Assembly: GCA_016715885.1 (NCBI GenBank)
Contig: JADJXL010000021.1
Coordinates: forward strand, 236,461 to 300,460
DNA from: Polyangiaceae bacterium
GTDB taxonomy: Bacteria > Myxococcota_A > Polyangia > Polyangiales > Polyangiaceae
DNA length: 64,000 nt
Direction: 5' to 3'
In this document: piece after piece, positions 34,882 through 43,431 of the stretch
Position numbering within the stretch: the stretch's first letter is position 1
Layout of the letters: every line of letters begins with the position of its first letter
The notes under the pieces: model-generated
Told to the model about the DNA's origin: nothing
Seen by the model: the letters and a program-made list of their open reading frames with translations, nothing else
The model's database searches: none
Program-made: the position numbers and the translations under genes

Positions 34882-34943
34882 GGTGCCGGCGCGCGGCCGG
34901 GGCGCTCTCCCTCGTGCCGCGCGCTGGCACCTTGTTCTTTTTT
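34882..34943 (+). terminator. strong intrinsic terminator-like hairpin
   Basis: GGTGCCGGCGCGCGGC (34882-34897) pairs with GCCGCGCGCTGGCACC (34916-34931) with one mismatch in 16 bp. It is followed directly by TTGTTCTTTTTT. The T-tract is on the plus strand, so it would stop plus-strand transcripts. It lies 320 bases after the FMN-protein gene, far for a simple terminator, which leaves room for a long 3' end or a small RNA. Confidence 0.6.
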
Positions 34944-35055
34944 GATGATGGGATCGGATTGAGGCCGGGCCAGTGCTTGAACGCTCGCTCCGCGCGCGTG
35001 GGACGCGCGCTGCGCGAGGCCAGTCACGATGGGGGGCTCGCAGGCGGCCCTATAA

Positions 35056-35080
35056 GTGTTTTGGCCAAAGGCCAAAACAC
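35056..35080. other. perfect 11-bp hairpin
   Basis: GTGTTTTGGCC-AAA-GGCCAAAACAC, a perfect stem with a 3-base loop, 100 bases before the DUF2169 start. No T-tract. It could be an operator or an RNA structure in the leader. Confidence 0.5.
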
Positions 35081-35180
35081 GGGCCGACTGCTCTGCCCCC
35101 CATACCCCCCGGGATCGGGTTGAAGCCTCGATCAAACCAATTGACACGGCCCGCGTAGCCTGGTGGTAGCATGCACCTCG

Positions 35181-37559
35181 ATGGAGGTTCTTTCGCTTGG
35201 ACCGCTCTATGCGGCCGGTCTTCCGTGGCAGCGGCAAAACCGCGAGTGGATGCTCACGGTCGTTTGTAAAGCAACGTTTGATCTCGTTCCGGGTGAGCTG
35301 CGGCTTTCGGCGGGACAGGAACCCATCAACGAGAGCGACAACCATTGGGACGACGACGTGCGTCGTAGCGTGTACGCGCCAAGCGACATGCAGCCTTTCA
35401 AAAAAGGCGCCGATGTCACGCTCGTCGGCAGCGCCTACGCGCCTCACCGTCAACCTTGTCGATCCGTGCTCGCGCGAATGGTCATCGGCACGATCGACAA
35501 AGCCATCGAGGTTCATGCGGACAGGGCGTGGTCGGGGGAAGCGCAAATCACCGATGGCCCGCCCTTTACGCAAATGCCCCTGCGATACGAACGTGCCCAA
35601 GGGGGACCCGGAACGCCAAACCCCGTGGGGCTCGTGATTCAACCAGGGCCCCTGCCGAACCTGCACCCAGCGCGTCGAGTTGGCACGCTCCAAGATGATG
35701 GATCGCCCGTTGGGTTTGCCCCCATCGCTGCAGGGTGGCCTCAGCGAGAAAGTCGGCTTCGTCGTCACCGTGGCAGTTTCTCCCATACCGATTGGTTCAC
35801 ACGCCCGCTGCCCGACGACATCGAAGTCGAATATTTCAACGTGTCGCCTGCGGATCAACGCCTCGTGGAAATCGCTCCCGAGCACGAGTTCGTCTTGGAA
35901 AACATGCATCCCGAGCATGTGCGGCTCGCGGGGCGCTTGCCCGGCGTCAAACCGCATGCATTCGTCGAGCGTCCTCGCGGGCCGCAAGAGTTGACGCTCG
36001 TTGGAGATGGTCTTTGGTTCGACACGGACCGAGCCATCTGCACGGTGACGTGGCGCGGGCAATTGTCGCTGGCTAGCCGGGACGAACGGGGCCGCGTGCT
36101 CATCGTCATGCCGCCGCCGCGACAGAAACTCGGATGGGAAGACGTGCAGCGATTGGCTCACGCGTACGCAGCGTCGAAGTCCGCGTCGAAGTCGGCGTCG
36201 TCGAAGTCCCCCGTGGCGCAGGCGCCGACTGCAACCCCGCGCGCTGCATCTGCGGCGCCTTCGCGGCCCGCCGAAGTGCCTCGAGGACGGAATGTTTTCG
36301 AGGAGGATTCCGTTGAAACCGCCGTGCTCTCGTTCGATGAATTGGCGCACATCGAGAGTGCAAATGTGCCGCATTGGTTGGCTGGTCGCGTTGCGCGGCC
36401 CGCTGGCCCCGCTGCGCCTGCGCCCGTTCAACCAACGCCTGCCGCGCCTGCGGTTGCGCCTTCTCCCATTGCAGCGGCGCCCGTAGCGCCAGCGGCGAGC
36501 CCCCCTCCGCTGGTGACGCGACAAGCGCCCGTTCCACCCAAAGTAACGGCTGCTCCGGTGACGGCAGCGTCCGTTGAATTGCCACGACAAACCCCAGTCG
36601 ATACGCCCCCGGCAGCACCTGCACCTCCACGCGAAACCAGTCCCTGGGCTGCAGGCGCGGCGGCAGCAGGCGCCATGGCGCCGACGCATACGCCCGTAGC
36701 GGCGCCCATCGTGGCGTCTCCCGCTCCCGTCGAAGAGCCACGCGCGCATGCTCCCGTGCGTGCGCCACGAAGGGCGAGCGTGGACGTCGTGGATTTGTTG
36801 TGGTTCGATCCTGCAAGCGTCCCACGAATTCGAGCGGCATTTCCTGCCATCGTGGACGAGCTCGAATTCGAGCCGGTCGATCCGAAACACGATTTACCAG
36901 TGGACGATCCGAACGCATCGCGGGATCGTCATGATGTTTTCGGTGTGCTCACGCGTGCGCAATCGACGGATGGCCGGGGTTTGGCGCGGTCGATGCTCGA
37001 TGCGGTCAGTGAGACGGGTCGTTTTACTCCGCCCGTCGTGGCCATTGCGGGTGAAATTCGTTTTCCGTTCGACGAAGCCGAACATCTGGCTGCGATGATT
37101 GCTGCCATTTCACCGCTCGTGACGCCCGAAAACAAGAAACTCGAAGAAGCATTGGGCACGGCGCGCGAGGTGATGAAGACCCCCATCCTTCAGGCGCCGT
37201 CGAATATCGAAGCCGTCGTGAGCGAGCTTCGAGAGGCGCTCCGACAAACCAAACGGGCCGCGACGATCACGCAGCTCGATGCGCATATCGAACGGGTGCT
37301 TCTCGAGCAACGAAAATATCAAAAACGTTCCGTTTTTGGAGACGAACAGATCCGGGCATTGTGCGTGCCTGCCGGCGAAAATACCGCGATTCCGACGTAT
37401 CTGCCCGCATCGCTTGCGAAGATGTTGCCCCTCGTCTTACGGATGAAAGTTCGGCTCTTGGCAGAAGCTCATGCGCAGCAGGATCAATACGAATCACACC
37501 CCCACGCATTGCGTTTGCTCGCGCTCGGGCGCGTCGTTGCCATCGAAGGATGGCGGTGA
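35181..37559 (+). CDS. DUF2169 type VI accessory protein (second copy)
   Basis: About 792 residues from ATG 35181 (MEVLSLGPLYAAGLPW). The DUF2169 part (about 1-320) shows VVCKATFDLVPGELRLS, ESDNHWDDDVRRSVYAP, VTLVGSAYAP and LENMHPEHVRLAGRLPG, parallel to the first copy. A Pro/Ala-rich linker (about 335-530) joins the same C-terminal domain as in that copy (LLWFDPASVPRIRA, RKYQKRSVFGD, HAQQDQYESHPHALRLLALG). It probably serves the VgrG of island 2, which is transcribed away from it 1.3 kb upstream. Confidence 0.85.
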   Translation: MEVLSLGPLYAAGLPWQRQNREWMLTVVCKATFDLVPGELRLSAGQEPINESDNHWDDDVRRSVYAPSDMQPFKKGADVTLVGSAYAPHRQPCRSVLARMVIGTIDKAIEVHADRAWSGEAQITDGPPFTQMPLRYERAQGGPGTPNPVGLVIQPGPLPNLHPARRVGTLQDDGSPVGFAPIAAGWPQRESRLRRHRGSFSHTDWFTRPLPDDIEVEYFNVSPADQRLVEIAPEHEFVLENMHPEHVRLAGRLPGVKPHAFVERPRGPQELTLVGDGLWFDTDRAICTVTWRGQLSLASRDERGRVLIVMPPPRQKLGWEDVQRLAHAYAASKSASKSASSKSPVAQAPTATPRAASAAPSRPAEVPRGRNVFEEDSVETAVLSFDELAHIESANVPHWLAGRVARPAGPAAPAPVQPTPAAPAVAPSPIAAAPVAPAASPPPLVTRQAPVPPKVTAAPVTAASVELPRQTPVDTPPAAPAPPRETSPWAAGAAAAGAMAPTHTPVAAPIVASPAPVEEPRAHAPVRAPRRASVDVVDLLWFDPASVPRIRAAFPAIVDELEFEPVDPKHDLPVDDPNASRDRHDVFGVLTRAQSTDGRGLARSMLDAVSETGRFTPPVVAIAGEIRFPFDEAEHLAAMIAAISPLVTPENKKLEEALGTAREVMKTPILQAPSNIEAVVSELREALRQTKRAATITQLDAHIERVLLEQRKYQKRSVFGDEQIRALCVPAGENTAIPTYLPASLAKMLPLVLRMKVRLLAEAHAQQDQYESHPHALRLLALGRVVAIEGWR

Positions 37560-37564
37560 AGCGA

Positions 37565-37612
37565 ATCGATTCGGACGACGGGCCTCCGTAGAGACCCATC
37601 GTCCGAATCGAT
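37565..37612. terminator. 18-bp inverted repeat between convergent genes
   Basis: Arms 37565-37582 and 37595-37612 (beginning ATCGATTCGGACGA) pair with one mismatch around a loop centred on CTCCGTAGAG. It follows the DUF2169 stop by six bases and the first Gly/Tyr-rich lipoprotein gene ends just beyond it, so it probably serves both. The same loop core recurs in the hairpin at 38389-38424. Confidence 0.6.
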
Positions 37613-37632
37613 GATCTACCGCGGGTGGACGA

Positions 37633-38085
37633 TCAATCCCACCGATCATTCCAATTGTTCCAATGACCGTAACCGCCGCGGTGTCCGCGGTAATGGTGGC
37701 CGTATCTGCGGCCGTGGCCCCAGCCATGACGGTACCTGTCGTGGTGTCCGTAGCCGCGATAACCGTGGTGCCCGCGATACCCATGGTACCCACCATAGTA
37801 CCCACCGTAGTAGTTACGGTGGCCGTAGTAGCGCCCGTGATGGCCACCGCGGCGCCCACCACGACCCCAGGTCTCCAACGCATAGCCCTCGGCGTCCGTG
37901 AATTCATCGGTTTCCGAATTGGCGGCGATTGCGGCGAAGGACTCTTCGGCAACGGCGCTTTCGTCGGCGCTCGCGACGTCGTTTTCCTCGGTCGGATCTT
38001 CGACTTCGGCATAACAACCCGTAGCGGAGAGCGACGCCGCGACGGAGATGGCCAGAAGCGCTGTGAATTTCGAGAAGTGAGTCAT
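37633..38085 (-). CDS. Gly/Tyr/His-rich lipoprotein, tandem copy A
   Basis: 150 residues from ATG 38085, with GGAGG six bases upstream. A lipoprotein signal (MTHFSKFTALLAISVAA, then SLSATGC) is followed by an acidic segment (DPTEENDVASADESAVAEE) and a C-terminal half rich in Gly, Tyr, His and Arg (YYGGYYGGYHGYRGHHGYRG). The first 40 residues and the leader DNA are almost the same as in the next gene; the tail has diverged. Such tails are seen in surface or extracellular adhesive proteins; no function is known here. Confidence 0.75.
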   Translation of the reverse strand: MTHFSKFTALLAISVAASLSATGCYAEVEDPTEENDVASADESAVAEESFAAIAANSETDEFTDAEGYALETWGRGGRRGGHHGRYYGHRNYYGGYYGGYHGYRGHHGYRGYGHHDRYRHGWGHGRRYGHHYRGHRGGYGHWNNWNDRWD

Positions 38086-38089
38086 ATTG

Positions 38090-38266
38090 GGCCTCCATTC
38101 CTTTCGGACCGGACCATCCAAATTCTGCAATACGGCGTTTCGTCCGCTGCAAAGCTTGTCTGACCGTACGAAAACTCTTTGGCCCGGACGGCCGTTCGTA
38201 AAGCGACCCCGACGGTCGATTTTGTCCAAGATGGCAAATGCGAGAATCCGCGGCGTCTTGGACGGA
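38090..38266 (-). repeat. duplicated leader, copy A
   Basis: About 177 bases directly upstream of lipoprotein gene A that align with 38919-39096 at roughly four bases in five. Conserved blocks include CTTTCGGACCGGACCAT, AGCTTGTCTG and TTCGTAAAGCGACC (plus-strand reading). It probably holds the promoter and untranslated leader. Confidence 0.65.
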
Positions 38267-38388
38267 AATGGCTCGATTGCGGCCGAATTGTTGCCGTTCA
38301 TTTCCCGTAATAAATAATTTTATTGATTTCCCGCATGCGCTTGCTCGCATTGGAGCGGGTCGTTGTCACCCATTGAGCACAAAATGAG

Positions 38389-38424
38389 TCGAACGATGGA
38401 TCTCCGTAGAGATCCATCGTTCGA
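38389..38424 (-). terminator. perfect 16-bp hairpin with CGTA loop
   Basis: TCGAACGATGGATCTC-CGTA-GAGATCCATCGTTCGA, a perfect stem with a 4-base loop, 34 bases beyond the stop of lipoprotein gene B on the minus strand. Read on that strand it is followed by an ATTTTGTG stretch. It would end gene B before the leader of gene A. Confidence 0.65.
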
Positions 38425-38457
38425 ATCGATGGGCGATTATCTATCGCTGATGGATGA

Positions 38458-38913
38458 TCACCAGCCCCAGAGGCCACCGTAGCCACCGTAGCCACCGTAG
38501 CCACCGTAGCCACAATAGCCGCCGTAGCCGCCGTAGCCGCCCCAACCGCGGTACCCGCACCCGCCGTAGAATCGGCGGCCATAATAGGGGTAGTACCCGC
38601 CGTAGAAGCGCGGATAGTGGCCGCGATAGAACCCACCGTAGGGATATCCACGGTAGAGGTGGCGCCGATAGCCACCGTAATAGCCACGGCGACCCCACGA
38701 CGACAACGCAGATTCGTCTTCGCCAGTGGCTTCGTCACCCAAATTGGCCTCGGCGTCGGTCACGGCGAGGGCTTCGTCGGCAGCGCCTTCATCAACGCTA
38801 GCGACGTCGTTTTCCTCGGTCGGATCCTCGGCTTGGGCATAACAACCCGTGGCGGAAACCGAAGCCGCAACGGAAATGGCGAACAACGCGGTGAGTTTCG
38901 AGAAATGGGTCAT
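38458..38913 (-). CDS. Gly/Tyr-rich lipoprotein, tandem copy B
   Basis: 151 residues from ATG 38913. The signal and acidic segment match copy A (MTHFSKLTALFAISVAA, SATGCYAQAEDPTEENDVAS). The tail has a run of Gly-Gly-Tyr units (GYGGYGGYCGYGGYGGY) and two cysteines. It was produced by tandem duplication together with its leader. Function unknown; the protein should be anchored in a membrane with an exposed adhesive-type tail. Confidence 0.75.
   Translation of the reverse strand: MTHFSKLTALFAISVAASVSATGCYAQAEDPTEENDVASVDEGAADEALAVTDAEANLGDEATGEDESALSSWGRRGYYGGYRRHLYRGYPYGGFYRGHYPRFYGGYYPYYGRRFYGGCGYRGWGGYGGYGGYCGYGGYGGYGGYGGLWGW
38474..38541 (-). repeat. 9-bp tandem repeat coding Gly-Gly-Tyr
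   Basis: Units of CCACCGTAG (plus-strand reading) follow each other, slightly varied (CCGCCGTAG, CCACAATAG), over about 68 bases inside the tail of lipoprotein gene B. Slippage here would change the number of GGY units in steps of three residues without a frameshift. Confidence 0.8.
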
Positions 38914-38918
38914 TTTGG

Positions 38919-39096
38919 CCTCCTCATTTCCTTTCGGACCGGACCATTCAAATTCTGCATCGCGGCGGTTCCGCCGCTGCAGAGCTTGTCTGGCCACGCG
39001 CGAACTCTTCGGCCCGGGCGGCCCTTCGTAAAGCGACCTCGACGTTCGATTTTGTTCTGCCCGGCAAATGCAAGAATCTGCGGTGTCGTGGACGGA
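38919..39096 (-). repeat. duplicated leader, copy B
   Basis: The partner of 38090-38266, directly upstream of lipoprotein gene B. About 178 bases, roughly four in five identical. Beyond it (39097-39189) is a short spacer towards the divergent membrane protein gene. Confidence 0.65.
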
Positions 39097-39189
39097 AGCG
39101 CTCGGTTGCACCCCCATCGCTGAATGCCCGTTTGGGTGTGTCGAGAATTTCGCTGGTATCCCGTTTCCAATTGCGGTAGTTCGTCCCGG

Positions 39190-40410
39190 ATGACGACCGA
39201 GCAGCTACGACAGAGCGTTGCGACAGCGGATACTCACGGCGTAACGTCGGCGAGCGCAGCGCGAGTGGATTCCGTGGATGCCCTGCGGGGCCTCGTCATG
39301 ATCCTCATGGCCGTCGACCACGTGCGCGATTTCATTGGGCAGTCGGTGCCATTTCGCGGGATCGATGTCGTCAAGACGGGGGCGCCGCTCTTTTTGACTC
39401 GATGGATGACTCACTTCTGCGCTCCCGTTTTCGTATTGCTCGCCGGGACCGCCGCGTTTTTTCAATCTGCGAAAGGAAAATCCCCGAAAGAACTATCGCG
39501 ATTTTTGCTCACGCGAGGCCTATGGCTCGTATTCCTCGAGATCACCGTGGTTCGATTCGGCTGGCAATTCAACATTTCGTATGCCTTCACCGCTCTCCAA
39601 GTGATCTGGGCCATTGGCGTGAGCATGATCGCGCTCGCGGCGCTCGTGCACCTGCCCGTGCGCGTCGTCGGTGGAATCGGTCTCGCCATGATCGCCACCC
39701 ATAACCTGCTCGATGGTATTTCCCCGGATCAATTGGGATCGTGGGGCGCATTGTTTACCCTTTTGCACGTCTCGAAACCCCTGCAAATCGTCCCAGGCCA
39801 TTCCGTCTTCGTGGTGTACCCGCTCGTGCCGTGGATTGGCGTGATGGCTGCCGGGTATGCGCTCGGCGCTCTCGCCCACGTCGATTCCGAATTGCGACGG
39901 CGCCGCTTTCTGCAGCTCGGCGCCGCATGCACGCTAGGGTTTTTCTTGGTACGCGCACTCGACGTCTACGGTGATCCTGCGCCCTGGGTTCGTTACGATA
40001 ACCCCATCCACAGCGCCCTGTCGCTCCTCAATTGCACGAAATATCCGCCGTCCCTTGCGTTCTTGCTCATGACGCTCGGCCCCGCGCTGCTCACGCTGGG
40101 CCTCATGGAAGGACGCAACCATGTCGGCAAGCGTGTTTTTCTCGTCTTCGGACGTGCGCCGCTTTTTTATTACATCTTGCACTTGTACTTCATTCACGTG
40201 CTCGCAGGTGCATTGTTCATCGGCACGTACGGCATCGAAAAAGTCATGAAGAGCCGCGGCACGTTCGGCATGCCCGCTGAAATGACCTTTGGTTTGCCCG
40301 TCGTCTTCGCAAGCACTGCCGTGGTCGTGCTCTTGCTCTATCCCCTCTGCCGTTGGTTCGCCGATCTCAAACGACGCCGTCGCGATCTGTGGTGGCTGAG
40401 TTACTTTTGA
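39190..40410 (+). CDS. DUF1624/heparan-alpha-glucosaminide N-acetyltransferase-like membrane protein
   Basis: About 406 residues with about ten membrane segments. The N-terminal family signature is present: SVDALRGLVMILMAVDHVRD, and FLTRWMTHFCAPVFVLLAG follows with its conserved His. Later segments include FGRAPLFYYILHLYFIHVL. Members of this family (DUF1624, related to HGSNAT) move acyl groups across membranes to sugars or other acceptors. Acceptor unknown. ATG 39190 is chosen; the open frame upstream to 39124 does not look coding. Confidence 0.85.
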   Translation: MTTEQLRQSVATADTHGVTSASAARVDSVDALRGLVMILMAVDHVRDFIGQSVPFRGIDVVKTGAPLFLTRWMTHFCAPVFVLLAGTAAFFQSAKGKSPKELSRFLLTRGLWLVFLEITVVRFGWQFNISYAFTALQVIWAIGVSMIALAALVHLPVRVVGGIGLAMIATHNLLDGISPDQLGSWGALFTLLHVSKPLQIVPGHSVFVVYPLVPWIGVMAAGYALGALAHVDSELRRRRFLQLGAACTLGFFLVRALDVYGDPAPWVRYDNPIHSALSLLNCTKYPPSLAFLLMTLGPALLTLGLMEGRNHVGKRVFLVFGRAPLFYYILHLYFIHVLAGALFIGTYGIEKVMKSRGTFGMPAEMTFGLPVVFASTAVVVLLLYPLCRWFADLKRRRRDLWWLSYF

Positions 40411-40494
40411 CGTCGCAACGCCGCGGACACACGAACGGACGTGCACAAGAGCCTTGGCATCGAGGCGCTTTTTGGTGCACATTGCGCCGCGACC

Positions 40495-42549
40495 ATGAAG
40501 CCTCTCCTCGTCACCAGCGCTCTGCCCTACGCCAACGGCCATCTCCACCTCGGTCACGTGCTCGAGTACACGATGACGGACATCTTCGTTCGTTACCAGC
40601 GGATGACGGGGCGCCGCGTGATCTACATCTGCGCCGACGACACACACGGCACGTCGATCATGATTCGCGCGCGCAAGGAAGGCCGCAGCGAAATCGACGT
40701 CATCCGCGACATGAGCATCGCGCATCAGCGTGACTTCGACGCATTCAACATCCAGTTCGACCACTATGGCAGCACCAACTCGGATGCCACGCGCGACGTG
40801 TGTCACGAAATTTGGAAGGCGCTTCGAGCCGCCGGGCGCATCGTCGAACGAGACGTCACGCAACTCTTCGACCCCGTCGCCGGCACCTTCTTGGCCGATC
40901 GGTTTGTCAAGGGAAACTGCCCCAAATGTGCTGCACCCGACCAGTACGGCGACAGTTGTGACAAGTGCGGGTCGACGTATGCGGCGACGGACCTCGTGGA
41001 CCCCAAGAGCACATTGTCGGGGGCAAGGCCCGAAGTGCGCAGCGCCGCGCATCTTTTCGTTTCGATCGAGCCTGATCGACCGTTTTTGACCGAGTGGGTG
41101 CAATCGGAGGGGCGAGTGCCCAAGGAGGTGGCGAATTATCTTGCGGGCCATTTCCTTGCCGAGCCTCTTCGCGATTGGGACGTGTCTCGTCCGGCGCCTT
41201 ATTTCGGTTTCGAGATTCCCGACGCGCCCGGGCATTACTGGTACGTTTGGTTCGACGCTCCCATTGGATACATTGGCACGACGCGCGAATGGTGCGCGGT
41301 GCATGGCGAGAGTTTCGACAAGTGGTGGCGCAGTGACGAGACGGAGATCGTGCACGTCATTGGCAAGGACATCATTTACTTCCATACGCTCTTTTGGCCC
41401 GCCATGCTCAAAAGCGCGGGGTATTCGCTGCCCACGAGGGTGCAAGTGCACGGGTTTCTCACGGTCAATGGCGAAAAAATGTCCAAGAGCAAAGGGACGT
41501 TCATCCTCGCACGTACGTACCTCGACCACCTGGATGCGTCGTACTTGCGGTATTATTATGCGAGCAAGCTCGGGTCGCGCGTGGAAGATTTCGACCTGAA
41601 CCTCGAGGAATTCGTCCAAAAGGTCAATTCCGAGCTCGTCAATAAAATCGTGAATTTGGCGAGCCGTTCGTCGCGATTCGTTGCGAAAACGGGTTTGTCC
41701 GCGGAATATCCCGACGATGGAGGACTATTCGCGGCAGCGGCGAAGGCTGGAAACGAAATTGCCGAGGCGTACGCGTCGTTCGATTTTTCGCGGGCCATTC
41801 GGTTGATCGTTGGGCTCGCCGACCGCGCCAATGAATACGTCGATCGTGCGGCTCCTTGGGCGCTCGCGAAGCAGCCTGGCAAAGAAGCCGAAGTCCAAGC
41901 GGCGTGCACGGTGGCGCTCAATCTGTATCGACAAATCGTGCTTTACCTGCAGCCCGTCTTGCCGAACCTCGCGGCTGCATCCGGGGTCCTCTTGAATTGT
42001 CCCATGGACCGATGGGAGCTTGCGAAAGCGCCACTCGTGGGGACTCCGGTTGGGCGTTACGAACACTTGATGAAGCGGATGGAGATGGAAGCGGTGGAAA
42101 AGATGATTGAAGCTGGGCGGGCAGGGGCAGCGTCGGAATCGGAAGCGGCAACGACGGCGACGACTGACGGCGCTGCGCCGGCCGAAGATTCCGGGGATGC
42201 GCTCGCGAAGGAACCCATTGCGCCCGAGTGCACCATTGAAGATTTTACGAAAATCGACATGCGTGTGGCGCGTATCATTGCGGCGGAGGAAGTCCCCGGA
42301 GCAAAGAAGCTCTTGGGGCTGACGGTATCGCTGGGTGGGGGCGTGACGCGCAAAGTTTTTGCGGGGATCAAGGCGCATTACGATCCGAAGGCGCTGATTG
42401 GAAGGCTCGTCATCGTGTGCGCCAATCTGAAACCGCGACAAATGAAGTTCGGCACGAGCGAAGGGATGATCTTGGCGGCAGGCGACGGGGATTCGTCGTT
42501 CGTGCTGTCGCCCGACAGCGGCGCGAAACCGGGCATGCGCGTGCATTGA
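40495..42549 (+). CDS. metG: methionine--tRNA ligase
   Basis: About 684 residues. Class I marks are the HIGH-type motif HLGH in ALPYANGHLHLGHVLEY and KMSKS in NGEKMSKSKG. A zinc knuckle is formed by CPKC and CDKC (in NCPKCAAPDQYGDSCDKCG). The C-terminal 110 residues (from IDMRVARIIAAEEVPGAKK) form an OB-fold tRNA-binding domain, as in the dimeric long form. It charges tRNA-Met with methionine. Start ATG 40495 (MKPLLVTSALPYANG). It lies 84 bases after the acyltransferase-like gene. Confidence 0.96.
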   Translation: MKPLLVTSALPYANGHLHLGHVLEYTMTDIFVRYQRMTGRRVIYICADDTHGTSIMIRARKEGRSEIDVIRDMSIAHQRDFDAFNIQFDHYGSTNSDATRDVCHEIWKALRAAGRIVERDVTQLFDPVAGTFLADRFVKGNCPKCAAPDQYGDSCDKCGSTYAATDLVDPKSTLSGARPEVRSAAHLFVSIEPDRPFLTEWVQSEGRVPKEVANYLAGHFLAEPLRDWDVSRPAPYFGFEIPDAPGHYWYVWFDAPIGYIGTTREWCAVHGESFDKWWRSDETEIVHVIGKDIIYFHTLFWPAMLKSAGYSLPTRVQVHGFLTVNGEKMSKSKGTFILARTYLDHLDASYLRYYYASKLGSRVEDFDLNLEEFVQKVNSELVNKIVNLASRSSRFVAKTGLSAEYPDDGGLFAAAAKAGNEIAEAYASFDFSRAIRLIVGLADRANEYVDRAAPWALAKQPGKEAEVQAACTVALNLYRQIVLYLQPVLPNLAAASGVLLNCPMDRWELAKAPLVGTPVGRYEHLMKRMEMEAVEKMIEAGRAGAASESEAATTATTDGAAPAEDSGDALAKEPIAPECTIEDFTKIDMRVARIIAAEEVPGAKKLLGLTVSLGGGVTRKVFAGIKAHYDPKALIGRLVIVCANLKPRQMKFGTSEGMILAAGDGDSSFVLSPDSGAKPGMRVH

Positions 42550-42592
42550 CGGCATCCTCGCGCATCGTGCGTGGGCAGAACGGCGAATGCGC

Positions 42593-43276
42593 TCATTTTT
42601 TGAGCTTCTGATCCTTGCTCCCCCACCGCACTTCGATCTCCTCGCACTTCGCTTTCACGATGGCCTTCACCAGCGCAGCAGGCAACGGTTTGTCAGGCAT
42701 GAACTGGATGGCGCCCTTGCTGACGGTGTAGTCCTTCAGCGCATCTTTGAAGTCAATGGGGACCGAGCCATAAAGGGCGCAATGGTTTTTTGCGGCACCG
42801 ATGTAGAGCATGGGATGGCCCAGGAACTTGAAGGCCGGCATGCCGTAGCTGAAGTGCTCCTCGATCCCTGGCACAGCACGCACGATCTGCGTGCTCAGCT
42901 TCTGCAGCGCCTCGCGCTGGTCCTTTGGAAGGGCTGCCAGGTAGTCCGAAATGGCGGCGTTCCCCTTCCCGGCTGACGTCTTCGGGACCTTGCGCTCAGA
43001 CTCCTTGAACGACAGCCCCTTGGTCTTCAATGCGGCGAGCAGCTTGGGCAAGCTGGACGGCCCCATGCCGTGCAAAGCCATCACTTCCTGCTGCGTGCGC
43101 TGCGCCAGTTGCTGCAACGTGGTAATGCCTGCATTCTCCAAGGCGCGCCGTGCAGGTGCGGCGAGCACGGTCGACCAACTGCTTTTCTGGGCCTCGTCTG
43201 CGTCGCATTGCGGACAGGTGGGGCAATTGCTCGTCTTGGTGAAAGCGTGACCGTTGGGGCAGGTGCGGGTACTCAT
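42593..43276 (-). CDS. DUF1801 protein with N-terminal zinc ribbon-like and helix-hairpin segments
   Basis: 227 residues. The N-terminus has a Cys cluster (TCPNGHAF, then NCPTCPQCDAD) that looks like a zinc ribbon. Residues about 35-90 resemble an RpoA C-terminal/helix-hairpin-helix fold (LENAGITTLQQLAQRT, LHGMGPSSLPKLLAAL). The rest is DUF1801/YdhG-like (ALPKDQREALQKLSTQI, FSYGMPAFKFLGHPMLYIGAAKNH in part, YTVSKGAIQFMPDKPLP). The YdhG fold is related to iron-chaperone-like proteins; function unclear. Confidence 0.8.
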   Translation of the reverse strand: MSTRTCPNGHAFTKTSNCPTCPQCDADEAQKSSWSTVLAAPARRALENAGITTLQQLAQRTQQEVMALHGMGPSSLPKLLAALKTKGLSFKESERKVPKTSAGKGNAAISDYLAALPKDQREALQKLSTQIVRAVPGIEEHFSYGMPAFKFLGHPMLYIGAAKNHCALYGSVPIDFKDALKDYTVSKGAIQFMPDKPLPAALVKAIVKAKCEEIEVRWGSKDQKLKK

Positions 43277-43431
43277 CTCTTCCGTTGCTGATGGTTACAC
43301 GAAGTTCGACGCCTGGGGCAAACAAAACGCCATGCGGGGCCATTGCGGCGACTCCGCGCGTTCGAACGTCGCGAGTTCGGTACTCCTGCTTGACTTTCCG
43401 TCGGACGGGAGTCGTGGTATCATTGACGTAC

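Larger units (their letters stand above)
34563..35180. other. 618-base stretch without a supported gene
   Basis: No reading frame here shows protein-like sequence on either strand. It holds a terminator-like hairpin with a T-tract (34882-34943), an 11-bp perfect hairpin (35056-35080), one copy of the octamer GACAAACC (near 34804) and a TTGACA box at 35141-35146 that lies 34 bases before the DUF2169 start without a good -10 partner. Confidence 0.6.

Noticed and set aside
34824..36890. Long minus-strand ORF opposite the second DUF2169 gene
   Set aside because: Arg/Gly-rich, low-complexity sequence without domain features; the plus-strand frame has a known family.
11905..37559. Complete type VI secretion gene cluster
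   Set aside because: Only spike, tip, adaptor and cargo genes are present; no sheath (tssB/C), baseplate (tssK), membrane complex (tssJLM), hcp or clpV gene is seen.
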